A stretch of DNA of 64,000 nucleotides, taken from Desulfitobacterium sp038181555 (GTDB lineage Bacteria; Bacillota; Desulfitobacteriia; Desulfitobacteriales; Desulfitobacteriaceae). The DNA lies in NCBI RefSeq assembly GCF_038181555.1, contig NZ_JBBWUA010000014.1, positions 1 to 64,000 of the forward strand, written 5' to 3'. This document shows positions 25,157 to 33,265 of this stretch, piece after piece (positions within the stretch are counted from its first letter, which is position 1; each line of letters opens with the position of its first letter). The translations under genes and the position numbers were made by a program. Below the pieces are notes generated by a model. The model did not search any database. It had not been told where the DNA came from and was given only the letters and a program-made list of their open reading frames with translations.

Positions 25157-26140
25157 ATGAAAAAGGTTAAACTAATAGCCACAGGTGGTACGATCGCCAT
25201 GCGCAAGGATCCTTGTGGCAAAGCGGTACCAGCCGTTACTGGACACGATCTATTAGGAAGTCTACCCGAATTGCAGAAAGACGCCACATGGGATGTGATC
25301 GAATTTAGTAATGTAGCCAGCTGTAATTTTGATCCGGAGCGTATGCTCCAATTGGCCAAGGTTGTCAATGAAGCGTTTGCTGATCCGGATTGCCAAGGGA
25401 TCATTATCACCCATGGAACCGACACCTTAGAGGAAACAGCTTATTTCTTGGATCTTACAGTTAAAGATACACGACCGGTTATTCTGACGGCGTCTCAGAG
25501 AGATGCTTCAGAACGGGACTCAGACGGACCTCGTAATTTACATAATTCCCTGAGAATTGCCCTCGATTCCCGTGCCAAAGAGCGAGGAGTTTTGATTGCT
25601 TTAAATGAAGAGATTCATGCGGCAAGGGACGTCAGGAAACTACATACCAGCCATGTCGATGCCTTTAGTTCCGGAGAATTAGGTTCACTCGGGAGCATTG
25701 ACAACGAGGAAGTGCTGTGGCACCGTAAACCCGAGCCCACTATAAAATTTGATCTTCCTTCCTCCTTGGCAAAGGTGATTATCTGTAAGGCTTACACAGG
25801 TATGAACGAACGGTTGTTAGAGTGTATGGTGGACTCTCAAGTTGAGGGAGTTGTAATCGAGGCTTTCGGCCGAGGAAATGTACCTCCCGAAGTCGTTCCG
25901 GCTCTCCAAAGAATTACCGCCCGCAATATACCCACGGTGGTAACCTCTCGTTGCTTGTTTGGGCGAACTGCCCCCATCTATGGTTACCCTGGTGGTGGAG
26001 CCAATCTCCAAGAGCATGGTGCCTTATTTGCCGGAGACCTTTCTACAGAGAAAGTGCGTTTGCTTCTCAGCATCGCCTTAAAGTCCGGAGTCACTCAGGA
26101 TGACCTGCGAGAAATTCTCAGCAGCGGTGGCGTAAAGTAG
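25157..26140 (+). CDS. L-asparaginase
   Basis: This 327-residue protein hydrolyses asparagine to aspartate and ammonia. The first catalytic motif is LIATGGTIAM near 6-15 and the second is ITHGTDTLEETAYFLD near 84-99. The SQRDASERDSDGPRN segment is also typical. There is no signal peptide, so it is probably cytoplasmic. ATG 25157 has GAGGGAAAG upstream. It is a separate unit before the menG-like gene. Confidence 0.93.
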   Translation: MKKVKLIATGGTIAMRKDPCGKAVPAVTGHDLLGSLPELQKDATWDVIEFSNVASCNFDPERMLQLAKVVNEAFADPDCQGIIITHGTDTLEETAYFLDLTVKDTRPVILTASQRDASERDSDGPRNLHNSLRIALDSRAKERGVLIALNEEIHAARDVRKLHTSHVDAFSSGELGSLGSIDNEEVLWHRKPEPTIKFDLPSSLAKVIICKAYTGMNERLLECMVDSQVEGVVIEAFGRGNVPPEVVPALQRITARNIPTVVTSRCLFGRTAPIYGYPGGGANLQEHGALFAGDLSTEKVRLLLSIALKSGVTQDDLREILSSGGVK

Positions 26141-26213
26141 ACAAGGAAAGAATAATCCATTACAATCCTAAGGGAGGAATGTAATGGAAGCCTAGAAAGC
26201 GAGGATTTTATTG

Positions 26214-26939
26214 ATGGATTTTTCCGGTAAGGATAAAGCAACCTATGTTCAAGATACGTTTAACTCAATTGCCAAGCGTTATGATCTGATGAATAGCTTG
26301 ATGAGTTTTGGTTTAGATAAAGGATGGCGAAGAAAAGCAGTTCAAACTGTTGAAGCAAAGCCTGGCATGAACATGGTTGATATCTGTTGTGGGACAGCAC
26401 AGCTCTCCTTAGAGCTAGCCATGACGGTGGGGGAGCAGGGACATGTAACAGGATTGGATTTCTCAGAAAATATGCTAGGCAAAGCCAAGGAGAATTTGGC
26501 GAATTCACCCTATCGGGCAATTATTGAACTTAAACAGGGGGATGCCATGAACTTGCCCTTTGCGGATAACTCCTTTGACGGAGCAACCGTGGGCTGGGGG
26601 CTTAGAAACCTTCCCGATTTGGAAAAAGGGGTTCGAGAGATGGTGCGTGTCGTTAAGCCGGGCAGTATGGTTGTCTCGTTAGACATGGCTAAGCCGACAA
26701 TGCCTGGTTTTAAGCAAGGATATTGGCTCTATTTTAATAAACTGGTTCCTTTAATGGGGAAAATCTGGGCTGGGAAGGCAAAGGCCTATCAGTATCTTCA
26801 TGACTCGGCAGTAGAATTTCCCGCTCAACAAGAACTAGCACGTATCTTTGCTAGCAATGGTTTAACGGATACTCGCTACATTAATCTTGCCGGTGGGGTT
26901 GTGGCGATCGTCTGTGGTCGCAAGCCTAAGAATAAATGA
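26214..26939 (+). CDS. menG: Demethylmenaquinone methyltransferase (UbiE/MenG)
   Basis: This 241-residue SAM-dependent methyltransferase performs the last step of menaquinone synthesis. N-terminal VQDTFNSIAKRYDLMNSLMS and GLDKGWRR, motif I MVDICCGTAQL near 59, and WGLRNLPDLEKGVREM near 126 are all diagnostic. ATG 26214 has GAGG at 26201-26204 nine bases away. Thioesterase and YigZ genes follow closely on the same strand, so the three may form an operon. It implies a menaquinone-based electron chain. Confidence 0.93.
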   Translation: MDFSGKDKATYVQDTFNSIAKRYDLMNSLMSFGLDKGWRRKAVQTVEAKPGMNMVDICCGTAQLSLELAMTVGEQGHVTGLDFSENMLGKAKENLANSPYRAIIELKQGDAMNLPFADNSFDGATVGWGLRNLPDLEKGVREMVRVVKPGSMVVSLDMAKPTMPGFKQGYWLYFNKLVPLMGKIWAGKAKAYQYLHDSAVEFPAQQELARIFASNGLTDTRYINLAGGVVAIVCGRKPKNK

Positions 26940-26960
26940 TGAAAGACATGAGGTGATGAG

Positions 26961-27356
26961 ATGGGAGAATTAACTCTCGGCGCAAAGGGAAGGGCAGAAA
27001 AGCTGGTTGATCAAACCAACACTGCAAAAACAATGGGTAGTGGCTCGTTGGATGTATTTGCTACACCTGCTTTAGTCGCTATGATGGAGGAAGCAGCTGT
27101 GAATGCTTTAACGTTAGAGGACGGACAAAGCAGTGTAGGGGTCGCGCTTGACATTAAGCATACTGCAGCAACCCCTCTTGATATGAAAGTCTGGGCTGTA
27201 GCTGAGTTGATAGAGATTGACCGTCGCCGTTTAGTCTTTAAATTAGAAGCTTTCGATGAGAAAGAACTTATCGGGACAGGAGTTCACGAACGATTCTTGA
27301 TCGATGCCGAAAAATTCATGAGTAAAGCATTGTTAAAACGTAGTGAACAGGAGTAA
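26961..27356 (+). CDS. FlK-like hotdog thioesterase
   Basis: This 131-residue hotdog-fold protein resembles the fluoroacetyl-CoA thioesterase FlK group. GSGSLDVFATPALVAMMEEA near 27-46 and SVGVALDIKHTAATP near 59-73 carry the likely Thr, Glu and His catalytic residues. Most such bacterial proteins are of unknown acyl-CoA specificity. Its stop overlaps the next start by one base (TAATG), so it is co-translated with the YigZ gene. Confidence 0.8.
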   Translation: MGELTLGAKGRAEKLVDQTNTAKTMGSGSLDVFATPALVAMMEEAAVNALTLEDGQSSVGVALDIKHTAATPLDMKVWAVAELIEIDRRRLVFKLEAFDEKELIGTGVHERFLIDAEKFMSKALLKRSEQE

Positions 27357-27988
27357 TGGCTGTGGAAAGCTATGATACAGTGTTAAGTGCATCGGCATGG
27401 GAGCAAGTCATTGAAAAATCGCGTTTTATTGGCCTTGTGTTTCCAGTCACCAATACGCAGGAAGTGGAGCAAAGACTTCAGGAGGTTCGCAAGGATTACC
27501 CCAATGCTCGTCATTATGTCTATGCCTATCGTCTCTATCAAGGCCAACTGGAAAAGTCCACAGATGATGGTGAGCCACAAGGAACAGGTGGAAGACCCGT
27601 CCTCGATGTGCTTCAATATCGTCAGTTATGGGATGTCCTTCTGGTGGTTATTCGTTATTTTGGGGGGATTCTTCTCGGTACGGGTGGGCTAAGCCGAGCC
27701 TATGGCGGCACTGCACGTCAGTTGATGGATCAAGCATCTGTAGGGAGGCTTGTTCCTCATCAGATTTATGAAATCGAAGCAGGTTACGAGTGGTATGAGC
27801 CGTTAAAATACTGGTTAAAACAGTATTCCTGGTCAACCGCTAACGAGGAATTCCTTGCGCTTGTAAAATTTCAAGTGTATATTCCTTGGGCGGATAGACA
27901 ACAATTCTTAGACTGGTTGGCCGATTTTACTGAACGAAAAGTTGTTGCACGGGAGATAGAAGTTACTTTATGTGCTGAACTTGAATAA
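27356..27988 (+). CDS. YigZ / IMPACT-family protein
   Basis: This 210-residue protein matches the UPF0029/IMPACT family. The N-terminal EKSRFIGLVFPV, the central DGEPQGTGGRPVLDVL and the signature RYFGGILLGTGGLSRAYG near 100-117 are typical. The role of bacterial YigZ is not settled; links to translation have been suggested from the eukaryotic IMPACT protein. It is coupled to the thioesterase by a one-base overlap and ends at a terminator. Confidence 0.9.
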   Translation: MAVESYDTVLSASAWEQVIEKSRFIGLVFPVTNTQEVEQRLQEVRKDYPNARHYVYAYRLYQGQLEKSTDDGEPQGTGGRPVLDVLQYRQLWDVLLVVIRYFGGILLGTGGLSRAYGGTARQLMDQASVGRLVPHQIYEIEAGYEWYEPLKYWLKQYSWSTANEEFLALVKFQVYIPWADRQQFLDWLADFTERKVVAREIEVTLCAELE

Positions 27989-27996
27989 TAAGATGA

Positions 27997-28025
27997 AAGA
28001 CCCAGCTAAGGCGGGGTCTTCTTTA
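27997..28025 (+). terminator. Intrinsic terminator after YigZ
   Basis: AAGACCC at 27997-28003 pairs with GGGTCTT at 28014-28020, followed by a T-rich run. Confidence 0.75.
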
Positions 28026-28083
28026 TTTAGATGAAGGTTTATTTGGTGAAAAAATCAGAGTATTTTTAATATAAGAAAACAAG

Positions 28084-28144
28084 AACTTTCACTTGCGTAT
28101 GCTTTTGTTTTCACATATAATATGAGTAAAGGTAAGTGAAAGTT
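28084..28144 (+). promoter_or_regulatory. Sigma-A promoter flanked by an 11-bp inverted repeat
   Basis: TTGCGT at 28093-28098 and TATAAT at 28116-28121 are separated by 17 bases. AACTTTCACTT at 28084-28094 overlaps the -35 box and its exact reverse complement AAGTGAAAGTT lies at 28134-28144, downstream of the start point. This looks like a pair of repressor half-operators around a promoter. Confidence 0.65.
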
Positions 28145-28209
28145 ATTACTTGAAATGATATATAGCATCGTGTCACTACTTATAGACTACGACGAAGGGG
28201 GTAGATGTT

Positions 28210-28368
28210 ATGTTAGCTTGGATCGCAATGATTATTCTGGGGATCTTTTTGGTTAGTTGCGGAATCGCTGTGTGCGCTTCATGTCGCCAAATTTTCTCTG
28301 TTAGCTTCAATTCCTTTAACACTCCTAAAGGAACAAGAAGTAAAGCCACAAGACCTTCCCACGCGTAG
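28210..28368 (+). CDS. Small membrane protein, 52 residues
   Basis: The frame begins at ATG 28210 behind GAAGGGGG and encodes an N-terminal hydrophobic helix (MLAWIAMIILGIFLVSCGIA) followed by two more cysteines and a basic Ser/Thr/Lys-rich tail. It lies right behind the promoter at 28093-28121 and ends before a strong terminator, so it forms a unit of its own. No family is recognised. Confidence 0.55.
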   Translation: MLAWIAMIILGIFLVSCGIAVCASCRQIFSVSFNSFNTPKGTRSKATRPSHA

Positions 28369-28392
28369 ATATCAAGTAAATTAGGGATTTAG

Positions 28393-28422
28393 AGACTGCT
28401 CAGTATAGGAGCAGTCTTTTTT
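28393..28422 (+). terminator. Intrinsic terminator before the permease
   Basis: AGACTGCTC at 28393-28401 pairs with GAGCAGTCT at 28409-28417 and a T run follows. Confidence 0.88.
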
Positions 28423-28489
28423 CATACTTTCATTCCCTTGTATACTTCCATGATTGAAGTGGCAGATTAAGGGAATGAGGGGGATAATC

Positions 28490-29884
28490 ATGTTTAGTAT
28501 AGCGCATTGGGTGTTTCTTTTCTTTATCTTGATTATTATCTTTGCTTTGTTCTTCCGTAAGCTTCCTTTATTACCTGCCACGATCGGCTTATTTGGAGTA
28601 GGAATTGCCCAAAGTGGTAATGGGATTGAAGCGGTGCAGATATCCTTTCGGGCAATAATTCTTGCTACGGATAACCTGCTCGGAGTAATTGTGCTGATTG
28701 GACTTATCGTAGCGCTAACCAAGCTGCTCCAAGAGTCGGGTGCAGATCAAATCTTAGTGAGTCCTTTGATGAGAATTAAATCCATAAGTGTAGCTTATTG
28801 GTCAATTGGGCTTGTCATGTGGGTATTGACTTTATTGATCTGGCCGACTCCAGCGTTGACTCTTCTAGGAGCGGCAGTTATACCTGCTTTGGGGCGGGCG
28901 GGAATCCATCCTATCCCTCTCGCGGTCAGTTTAGCGGTTTTTGGAAAGGGAATAGGATTATCGGGGGATTTCGTTATCCAAGGGGCGCCTTCATTGATAA
29001 GCAAAGCCACAGGGATTCCTATTGCCGTGATTCTCTCTGCCTCTTTTCCTGTGGTTATGTTGAGCGGTGGTTGTGGTGCTTTAATTGGTTATATAGCACT
29101 AAAGTTGTTTTTAAATAAAGAAGAAATGCCAAAAAAACTAATGGATGCAGGGCAAAAAGGCAATCTAGGAATGGAAAGAGAGGATAAGAAGGTCACTCAA
29201 CAGGGGTCATCCCCCAAGAGAAACCAGTGGATAGCAGGCATTATAGGCTTGAGCTATCTAGGCACTGTAATCACCATTCTAATGTACAAAATTCGTGGGG
29301 ATGAAGCTAGTGGATTGATTGGCGGAGTGACCTTATTGATCCTCTGCCTATGTACAGTACTTACGGAAAAGAAAAGAGCCTTCGCTCAATTTATTGTTTA
29401 CGTCAAGGAAGGAATGCGTTATGCTATGGGAGTATTTGCACCCATAGTCATGATGTCCAGCTTTTTTTTTCTAGGGACGATGGCCGGTTACGAGCAGGTT
29501 TTTTTGCTGGATGGACCAGGCTATTTTTATGATTATTCTATCCTCCTTTCCGAAATACTTCCGCTTACGAAATGGACGGTATCGGCGCTTATTGTGTTCA
29601 TAGCCATTCTCGGTTCACTAGATGGTTCTGGCTTCTCGTGTTTACCTTTAGTGGGGGGGATTGCGGTTGCTCTAAGCCAGGTATCTCAATTGCCAGCGGT
29701 TCCTTTAGCAGTCTTGGGCCAGGTGGTCGGGATATGGACCGGAGCAGCTTTAATACCCTGGGGATTTGTAGCTGTGACATCTGCCGTGGCAGGGGTTGAG
29801 GTTCATAGCATAATGAAATATACAATACCTGCCTACCTGGCAGCTGTTATTTGTGCCTTTGGGTGGACTTTACTGCAGCTATGA
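28490..29884 (+). CDS. Polytopic permease, family uncertain
   Basis: This 464-residue protein has about 11-12 predicted membrane helices separated by a central charged loop (near 210-250, rich in Lys, Glu and Gln). ATG 28490 follows GAGGGGG. Glycine-rich segments such as FGKGIGLSGDFVIQGAPSL and ILGSLDGSGFSCLPLVGG in equivalent halves suggest an internally duplicated ion or organic-acid transporter. I could not assign it to GntP, DcuC or NhaC with confidence. Confidence 0.65.
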   Translation: MFSIAHWVFLFFILIIIFALFFRKLPLLPATIGLFGVGIAQSGNGIEAVQISFRAIILATDNLLGVIVLIGLIVALTKLLQESGADQILVSPLMRIKSISVAYWSIGLVMWVLTLLIWPTPALTLLGAAVIPALGRAGIHPIPLAVSLAVFGKGIGLSGDFVIQGAPSLISKATGIPIAVILSASFPVVMLSGGCGALIGYIALKLFLNKEEMPKKLMDAGQKGNLGMEREDKKVTQQGSSPKRNQWIAGIIGLSYLGTVITILMYKIRGDEASGLIGGVTLLILCLCTVLTEKKRAFAQFIVYVKEGMRYAMGVFAPIVMMSSFFFLGTMAGYEQVFLLDGPGYFYDYSILLSEILPLTKWTVSALIVFIAILGSLDGSGFSCLPLVGGIAVALSQVSQLPAVPLAVLGQVVGIWTGAALIPWGFVAVTSAVAGVEVHSIMKYTIPAYLAAVICAFGWTLLQL

Positions 29885-29970
29885 TACGGTAATTCATAGA
29901 AAGAGAAGGAGAAACTTGGTTTGTGTCGAATATACGAGATAGTCAAAGATAATAAGGGGGGGAGCGTAAG

Positions 29971-31203
29971 ATTTCGTTATATTGGATAACTGTAATGATA
30001 GTCAGTGCTCCTTTTATATTTATGGTACTTCGGATAGCTGATCGAGCGAAGTTGAAGAAGGGCGAGGTTGTATTTGCGTCCTTGTCAATGCTTATCTTTG
30101 CCCAAATTTTCCCTTATGCACTACGCCAAGGTAGAATTCTACTTTGGATAGTTGGTGTTTGTGGGTTCCTTCTTTTAGCCATAGTAATAATGGTTGCCAG
30201 GAACCGGGCAAAGGACATTAATGAAGGGGATACCAACTCGGATCAAACAGAAGTCATTGATTTTAAGGAATCGGAAGAAACTCAATTTGTGACGGATCCT
30301 GCGGTTGTACTCATAGAGGCTCAACACCAGTTTGACTTAGAGGCAGTGGATCTTGATTCTACAGCTGAGATTATTGTAGATGATTTGTTCGATGCTACGA
30401 ATTATGAAGAATCTACGGAACCAGCTGAAGAAACGGAGACAACTGAACTAGAAGAGTCGGTAGAGCCGGAAGAGCCAGTGGAGTCGGAAGAGCCAGTGGA
30501 GTCGGAAGAGCCAGTGGAGTCGGAAGAGTCGGTGGAGTCGGAAGAGCCAGTGGAGCCGGAAGAGCCAGTGGAGTCGGAAGAGCCAGTAGAGCCGGAAGAG
30601 CCAGTGGAGTTGGAAGAGCCAGTGGAGTCGGAAGAGCCAGTAGAGTCGGTAGAGCTAGTGGAGTCGGAAGAGCTAGTGGAGTCGGAAGAGCCAGTGGAGT
30701 CGGAAGAGCCAGTGGAGTCGGAAGAGCCAGTAGAGTCGGTAGAGCTAGCCGAATCGATAGAACGGGTAGAAGCAGTAGAATCACAACAACCAGTTGAACC
30801 AACTGAAGTAATTGATCATAAAGAATACAGTGAGCCCATAGAACCCATGGCTCCCACATCGCCATTGATTACTTCCTTCAGGCAGGCTGAGGAATTCAGC
30901 ATCGAGGACCTTATTGATAGAGGGTTCCAGGCGAAGGAGCAGGGACGTTTTCACCTTGCAGCTGAATGGTTTATTTTGGCCCTAGAACAAAAGCCATCTT
31001 ATGATATTGCTTTTTACTTAATTATGGAAATTTGTAAACACTGGAGAAATGGTTCCTCAATTTATGATGCGTTGGATAAGGTCACTCCTTATCTCAATGA
31101 ATATATTCAAAATGCGCCTCCTGAGTGGGGTATTAAACTCGTGGAATGGCTGGAAGTGGAAAACTTGCCAATTCCAAGGGAGATTTTAGGAAGGACTGAT
31201 TAA
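29971..31203 (+). CDS. Membrane-anchored acidic repeat protein with TPR-like end
   Basis: This protein has two N-terminal membrane helices, an acidic linker, about 17 hexapeptide repeats of EEPVES type and a C-terminal helical domain (AKEQGRFHLAAEWFILALEQ) like a TPR. The best ribosome site, GGGGGGAG at 29956-29963, is seven bases from an in-frame ATT at 29971, whereas the first ATG is at 29995, 31 bases away. An ATT start would be rare; if ATG 29995 is used the protein has 402 residues. It begins a probable operon with the PRC-barrel and VanW genes. Confidence 0.65.
   Translation: MSLYWITVMIVSAPFIFMVLRIADRAKLKKGEVVFASLSMLIFAQIFPYALRQGRILLWIVGVCGFLLLAIVIMVARNRAKDINEGDTNSDQTEVIDFKESEETQFVTDPAVVLIEAQHQFDLEAVDLDSTAEIIVDDLFDATNYEESTEPAEETETTELEESVEPEEPVESEEPVESEEPVESEESVESEEPVEPEEPVESEEPVEPEEPVELEEPVESEEPVESVELVESEELVESEEPVESEEPVESEEPVESVELAESIERVEAVESQQPVEPTEVIDHKEYSEPIEPMAPTSPLITSFRQAEEFSIEDLIDRGFQAKEQGRFHLAAEWFILALEQKPSYDIAFYLIMEICKHWRNGSSIYDALDKVTPYLNEYIQNAPPEWGIKLVEWLEVENLPIPREILGRTD
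30451..30756. repeat. 18-bp tandem repeat coding EEPVES
   Basis: About 17 imperfect copies of GAAGAGCCAGTGGAGTCG lie within the repeat-protein gene. Variation (VEP, VEL, SVEL) keeps the reading frame. It is a coding minisatellite likely to vary between strains. Confidence 0.9.
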
Positions 31204-31207
31204 TGAG

Positions 31208-31984
31208 ATGAAGGCAAGTGCAGAAATCAAAGGTTTGCGTATTATTAGCATATCAGAAGGAACACAAGTGGGAGTGGTAAAAGACTATATTCTTAATCCT
31301 CAAAAGGGGAGCTTAGAGTTTTTTGTGGTGGACCAGCCCACAGATTATTTTGGCGCTAAAGTGATTTCCTTTGCTGATATTATTGGATTAGGAGAGTTTG
31401 CTCTGACCGTCCCTAACCCTGATGTAATTCAAAACGTTGCTAATAGTAACGAAGCGCAAGAATTGATACAGCAAGGTGTCCAAGTCATCGGCACAAAAGT
31501 ATTGACAAAAAAAGGTGCATTGATCGGTGAAGTAAAAGAGATTCTCATCGACGAACAGACCGGAAAAATTGCTCAATGTGCAATTACAGATAATAATGGT
31601 GAAGGTCATCAAGTCAATGGAGAACAAATCATTACTTATGGTAAAGAGCTCCTAATTATTGAAGTGGATCCACGGGATACTGTGACAGAAGTTGTTAGTC
31701 AAGCTGTAAGTGGTAAAGTTGAAGTGATAGAACCAAAGGTTAGCGAAGCTACTCCAGTAGTTGCTGAAGAAGATTTAGTTAGTCAACAAAATGAAGCTGC
31801 GGAGTTCAATCTTTTTGAACAACGTCAATTGCAATATTTTGTTGGTAAGACTGTAGTTCAAGATGTTGAATTGGATAATGGCGAAATGTTACATGCAGGT
31901 GAGCCGATGACTGAAACAACAATTCGTCAGATTACTACACGGAGTAAGCTAATGGAAATCACTTCTTTACTTCATAAGAACTAA
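31208..31984 (+). CDS. PRC-barrel domain protein
   Basis: This 258-residue soluble protein has two PRC-barrel units. The first spans roughly 5-75 (SAEIKGLRIISISEGTQVG) and the second about 90-155 (QVIGTKVLTKKGALIGEVKE). A charged linker and a C-terminal segment (YFVGKTVVQDVELDNGEML) follow. Such domains occur in ribosome-maturation, photosynthetic and sporulation proteins; here no partner is known. It starts five bases after the repeat protein and precedes a VanW gene by 12 bases, so all three are likely one operon. Confidence 0.8.
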   Translation: MKASAEIKGLRIISISEGTQVGVVKDYILNPQKGSLEFFVVDQPTDYFGAKVISFADIIGLGEFALTVPNPDVIQNVANSNEAQELIQQGVQVIGTKVLTKKGALIGEVKEILIDEQTGKIAQCAITDNNGEGHQVNGEQIITYGKELLIIEVDPRDTVTEVVSQAVSGKVEVIEPKVSEATPVVAEEDLVSQQNEAAEFNLFEQRQLQYFVGKTVVQDVELDNGEMLHAGEPMTETTIRQITTRSKLMEITSLLHKN

Positions 31985-31996
31985 GTTGGCTGAACT

Positions 31997-33127
31997 ATGT
32001 TAAGAAGGAAAACGTGGGGACTTCTTTTTGCTATTCTATTTTGTCAGCTCCTCATTTCCATTCTGGTTGGAGCTTCAGTTACTTATGGGGCTGGTTATGC
32101 CAAAGCACCAGATGGACTGGTTATTTGGGGTAAAGACATTAGTGGTATGGCTCTAGAAGAAGCGTATAATGTCCTTATTGAAGAAATCCCAAAAGCAGTG
32201 ATCCACGATCAAAATCTTTACCCATTAGAGCTTACTCTAACCAATCAAAATCTGCACGATTATTTGACACGTCAATACGCAATTTCAACGGGTAACTTCA
32301 TCACTGATTCCTTCGAGTATTTGCGTAGAATGACTTTATCATCTCCTTCGCCCCAAAAACTCAATGAAGAAGAGATGGTTTCTCAATTGATGACAATTGC
32401 CCAAAGCATTGATCAAGTGGGAAAGGCTGCTAGAGTTTATTATGGAGATGGTTCAGTAATACTAGAGCAAGGTAGCGCTGGAGTGCGTGTTAATATTGAA
32501 GAATCTTGGAAACAATTGCAACAGGGCAGCGGTTTAGAGCCAGTCCCGTTAGTCACCGAGGTTGTAGAAGTTCATCCTACAACAGCGGAATTGGAGATAG
32601 TTAAGAGTCCTTTAGGTGATTATACGACATATTATGACCCGTATTTTTATGAGCGCGTAAACAATGTCCGACTTGCGGCTGAGGCAATAGATGGGTTCCT
32701 ACTTCCTCCTGGTGGAGAGTTCTCTTTTAATGATGTAGTGGGTGAAAGGGATTCCGAGCGAGGATATTTACCAGCTTATGTTTTTATGGGCAATCAAGTC
32801 GGTGTCGATGATGGCGGAGGGATCTGCCAGGATTCTACAACCCTCTATCAGGCCGTCAAACAGGCTAATCTAGAGGTCTTAGAAAGACATTCTCATTCTT
32901 TACCGGTTTCCTATGTGCCTTTAAAAGAGGATGCTACCGTTGCTTACGGAGTACTAGATTTTCGCTTTCGAAATTCGACACAGGGTTATTTGCTCATAAG
33001 TGCTACTACAGGTAAAAGCTGGATTAGAGTAAGGGTCTTTGGTCAAACTGATGCGAAACATCCCTTGCTTCAAGCACCCGATGGCTATCCAGTAAAGCCT
33101 GAAAATTGGTTAAGTGATCCTAAATAG
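31997..33127 (+). CDS. VanW-family protein
   Basis: This 376-residue protein has an N-terminal membrane anchor (LLFAILFCQLLISILVGASV) and a PG-binding-4-like region before the VanW domain. The VanW signature LPPGGEFSFNDVVG near 236 and DGGGICQDSTTLYQA near 272 are clear. VanW occurs in glycopeptide-resistance clusters but is mostly found in envelope genes unrelated to resistance, as is likely here. No vanHAX genes lie nearby. It ends at a strong terminator. Confidence 0.87.
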   Translation: MLRRKTWGLLFAILFCQLLISILVGASVTYGAGYAKAPDGLVIWGKDISGMALEEAYNVLIEEIPKAVIHDQNLYPLELTLTNQNLHDYLTRQYAISTGNFITDSFEYLRRMTLSSPSPQKLNEEEMVSQLMTIAQSIDQVGKAARVYYGDGSVILEQGSAGVRVNIEESWKQLQQGSGLEPVPLVTEVVEVHPTTAELEIVKSPLGDYTTYYDPYFYERVNNVRLAAEAIDGFLLPPGGEFSFNDVVGERDSERGYLPAYVFMGNQVGVDDGGGICQDSTTLYQAVKQANLEVLERHSHSLPVSYVPLKEDATVAYGVLDFRFRNSTQGYLLISATTGKSWIRVRVFGQTDAKHPLLQAPDGYPVKPENWLSDPK

Positions 33128-33129
33128 TT

Positions 33130-33158
33130 AAAAGCCGCCCATGGAGCGGCTTTTAGTT
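33130..33158 (+). terminator. Intrinsic terminator after the VanW gene
   Basis: AAAAGCCGC at 33130-33138 pairs with GCGGCTTTT at 33146-33154, with further T residues downstream. Confidence 0.85.
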
Positions 33159-33265
33159 TTAGGTATTTGATTTTTTTTTTTTGGATAGGACCAAAGATGG
33201 ATTTAAAAAGAAACTTTAATAGTGTAGGATGAATAATAATATGTTTTTCAAAAGGGGGGGACTTG

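Noticed and set aside
28490..29884. GntP or DcuC family assignment for the permease
   Set aside because: General shape fits, but the specific motifs could not be matched by eye, so the family is left open.
30451..30756. CRISPR array
   Set aside because: Repeats are contiguous 18-bp coding units without spacers; the 27-bp array at 52736 was rejected for the same reason.
30413..30865. Minus-strand Leu/Pro/Ala-rich frame
   Set aside because: It is the complement of the EEPVES repeats and has no start signals.
31997..33127. Vancomycin resistance locus
   Set aside because: Only a VanW-domain gene is present; no vanHAX or vanRS genes lie nearby.
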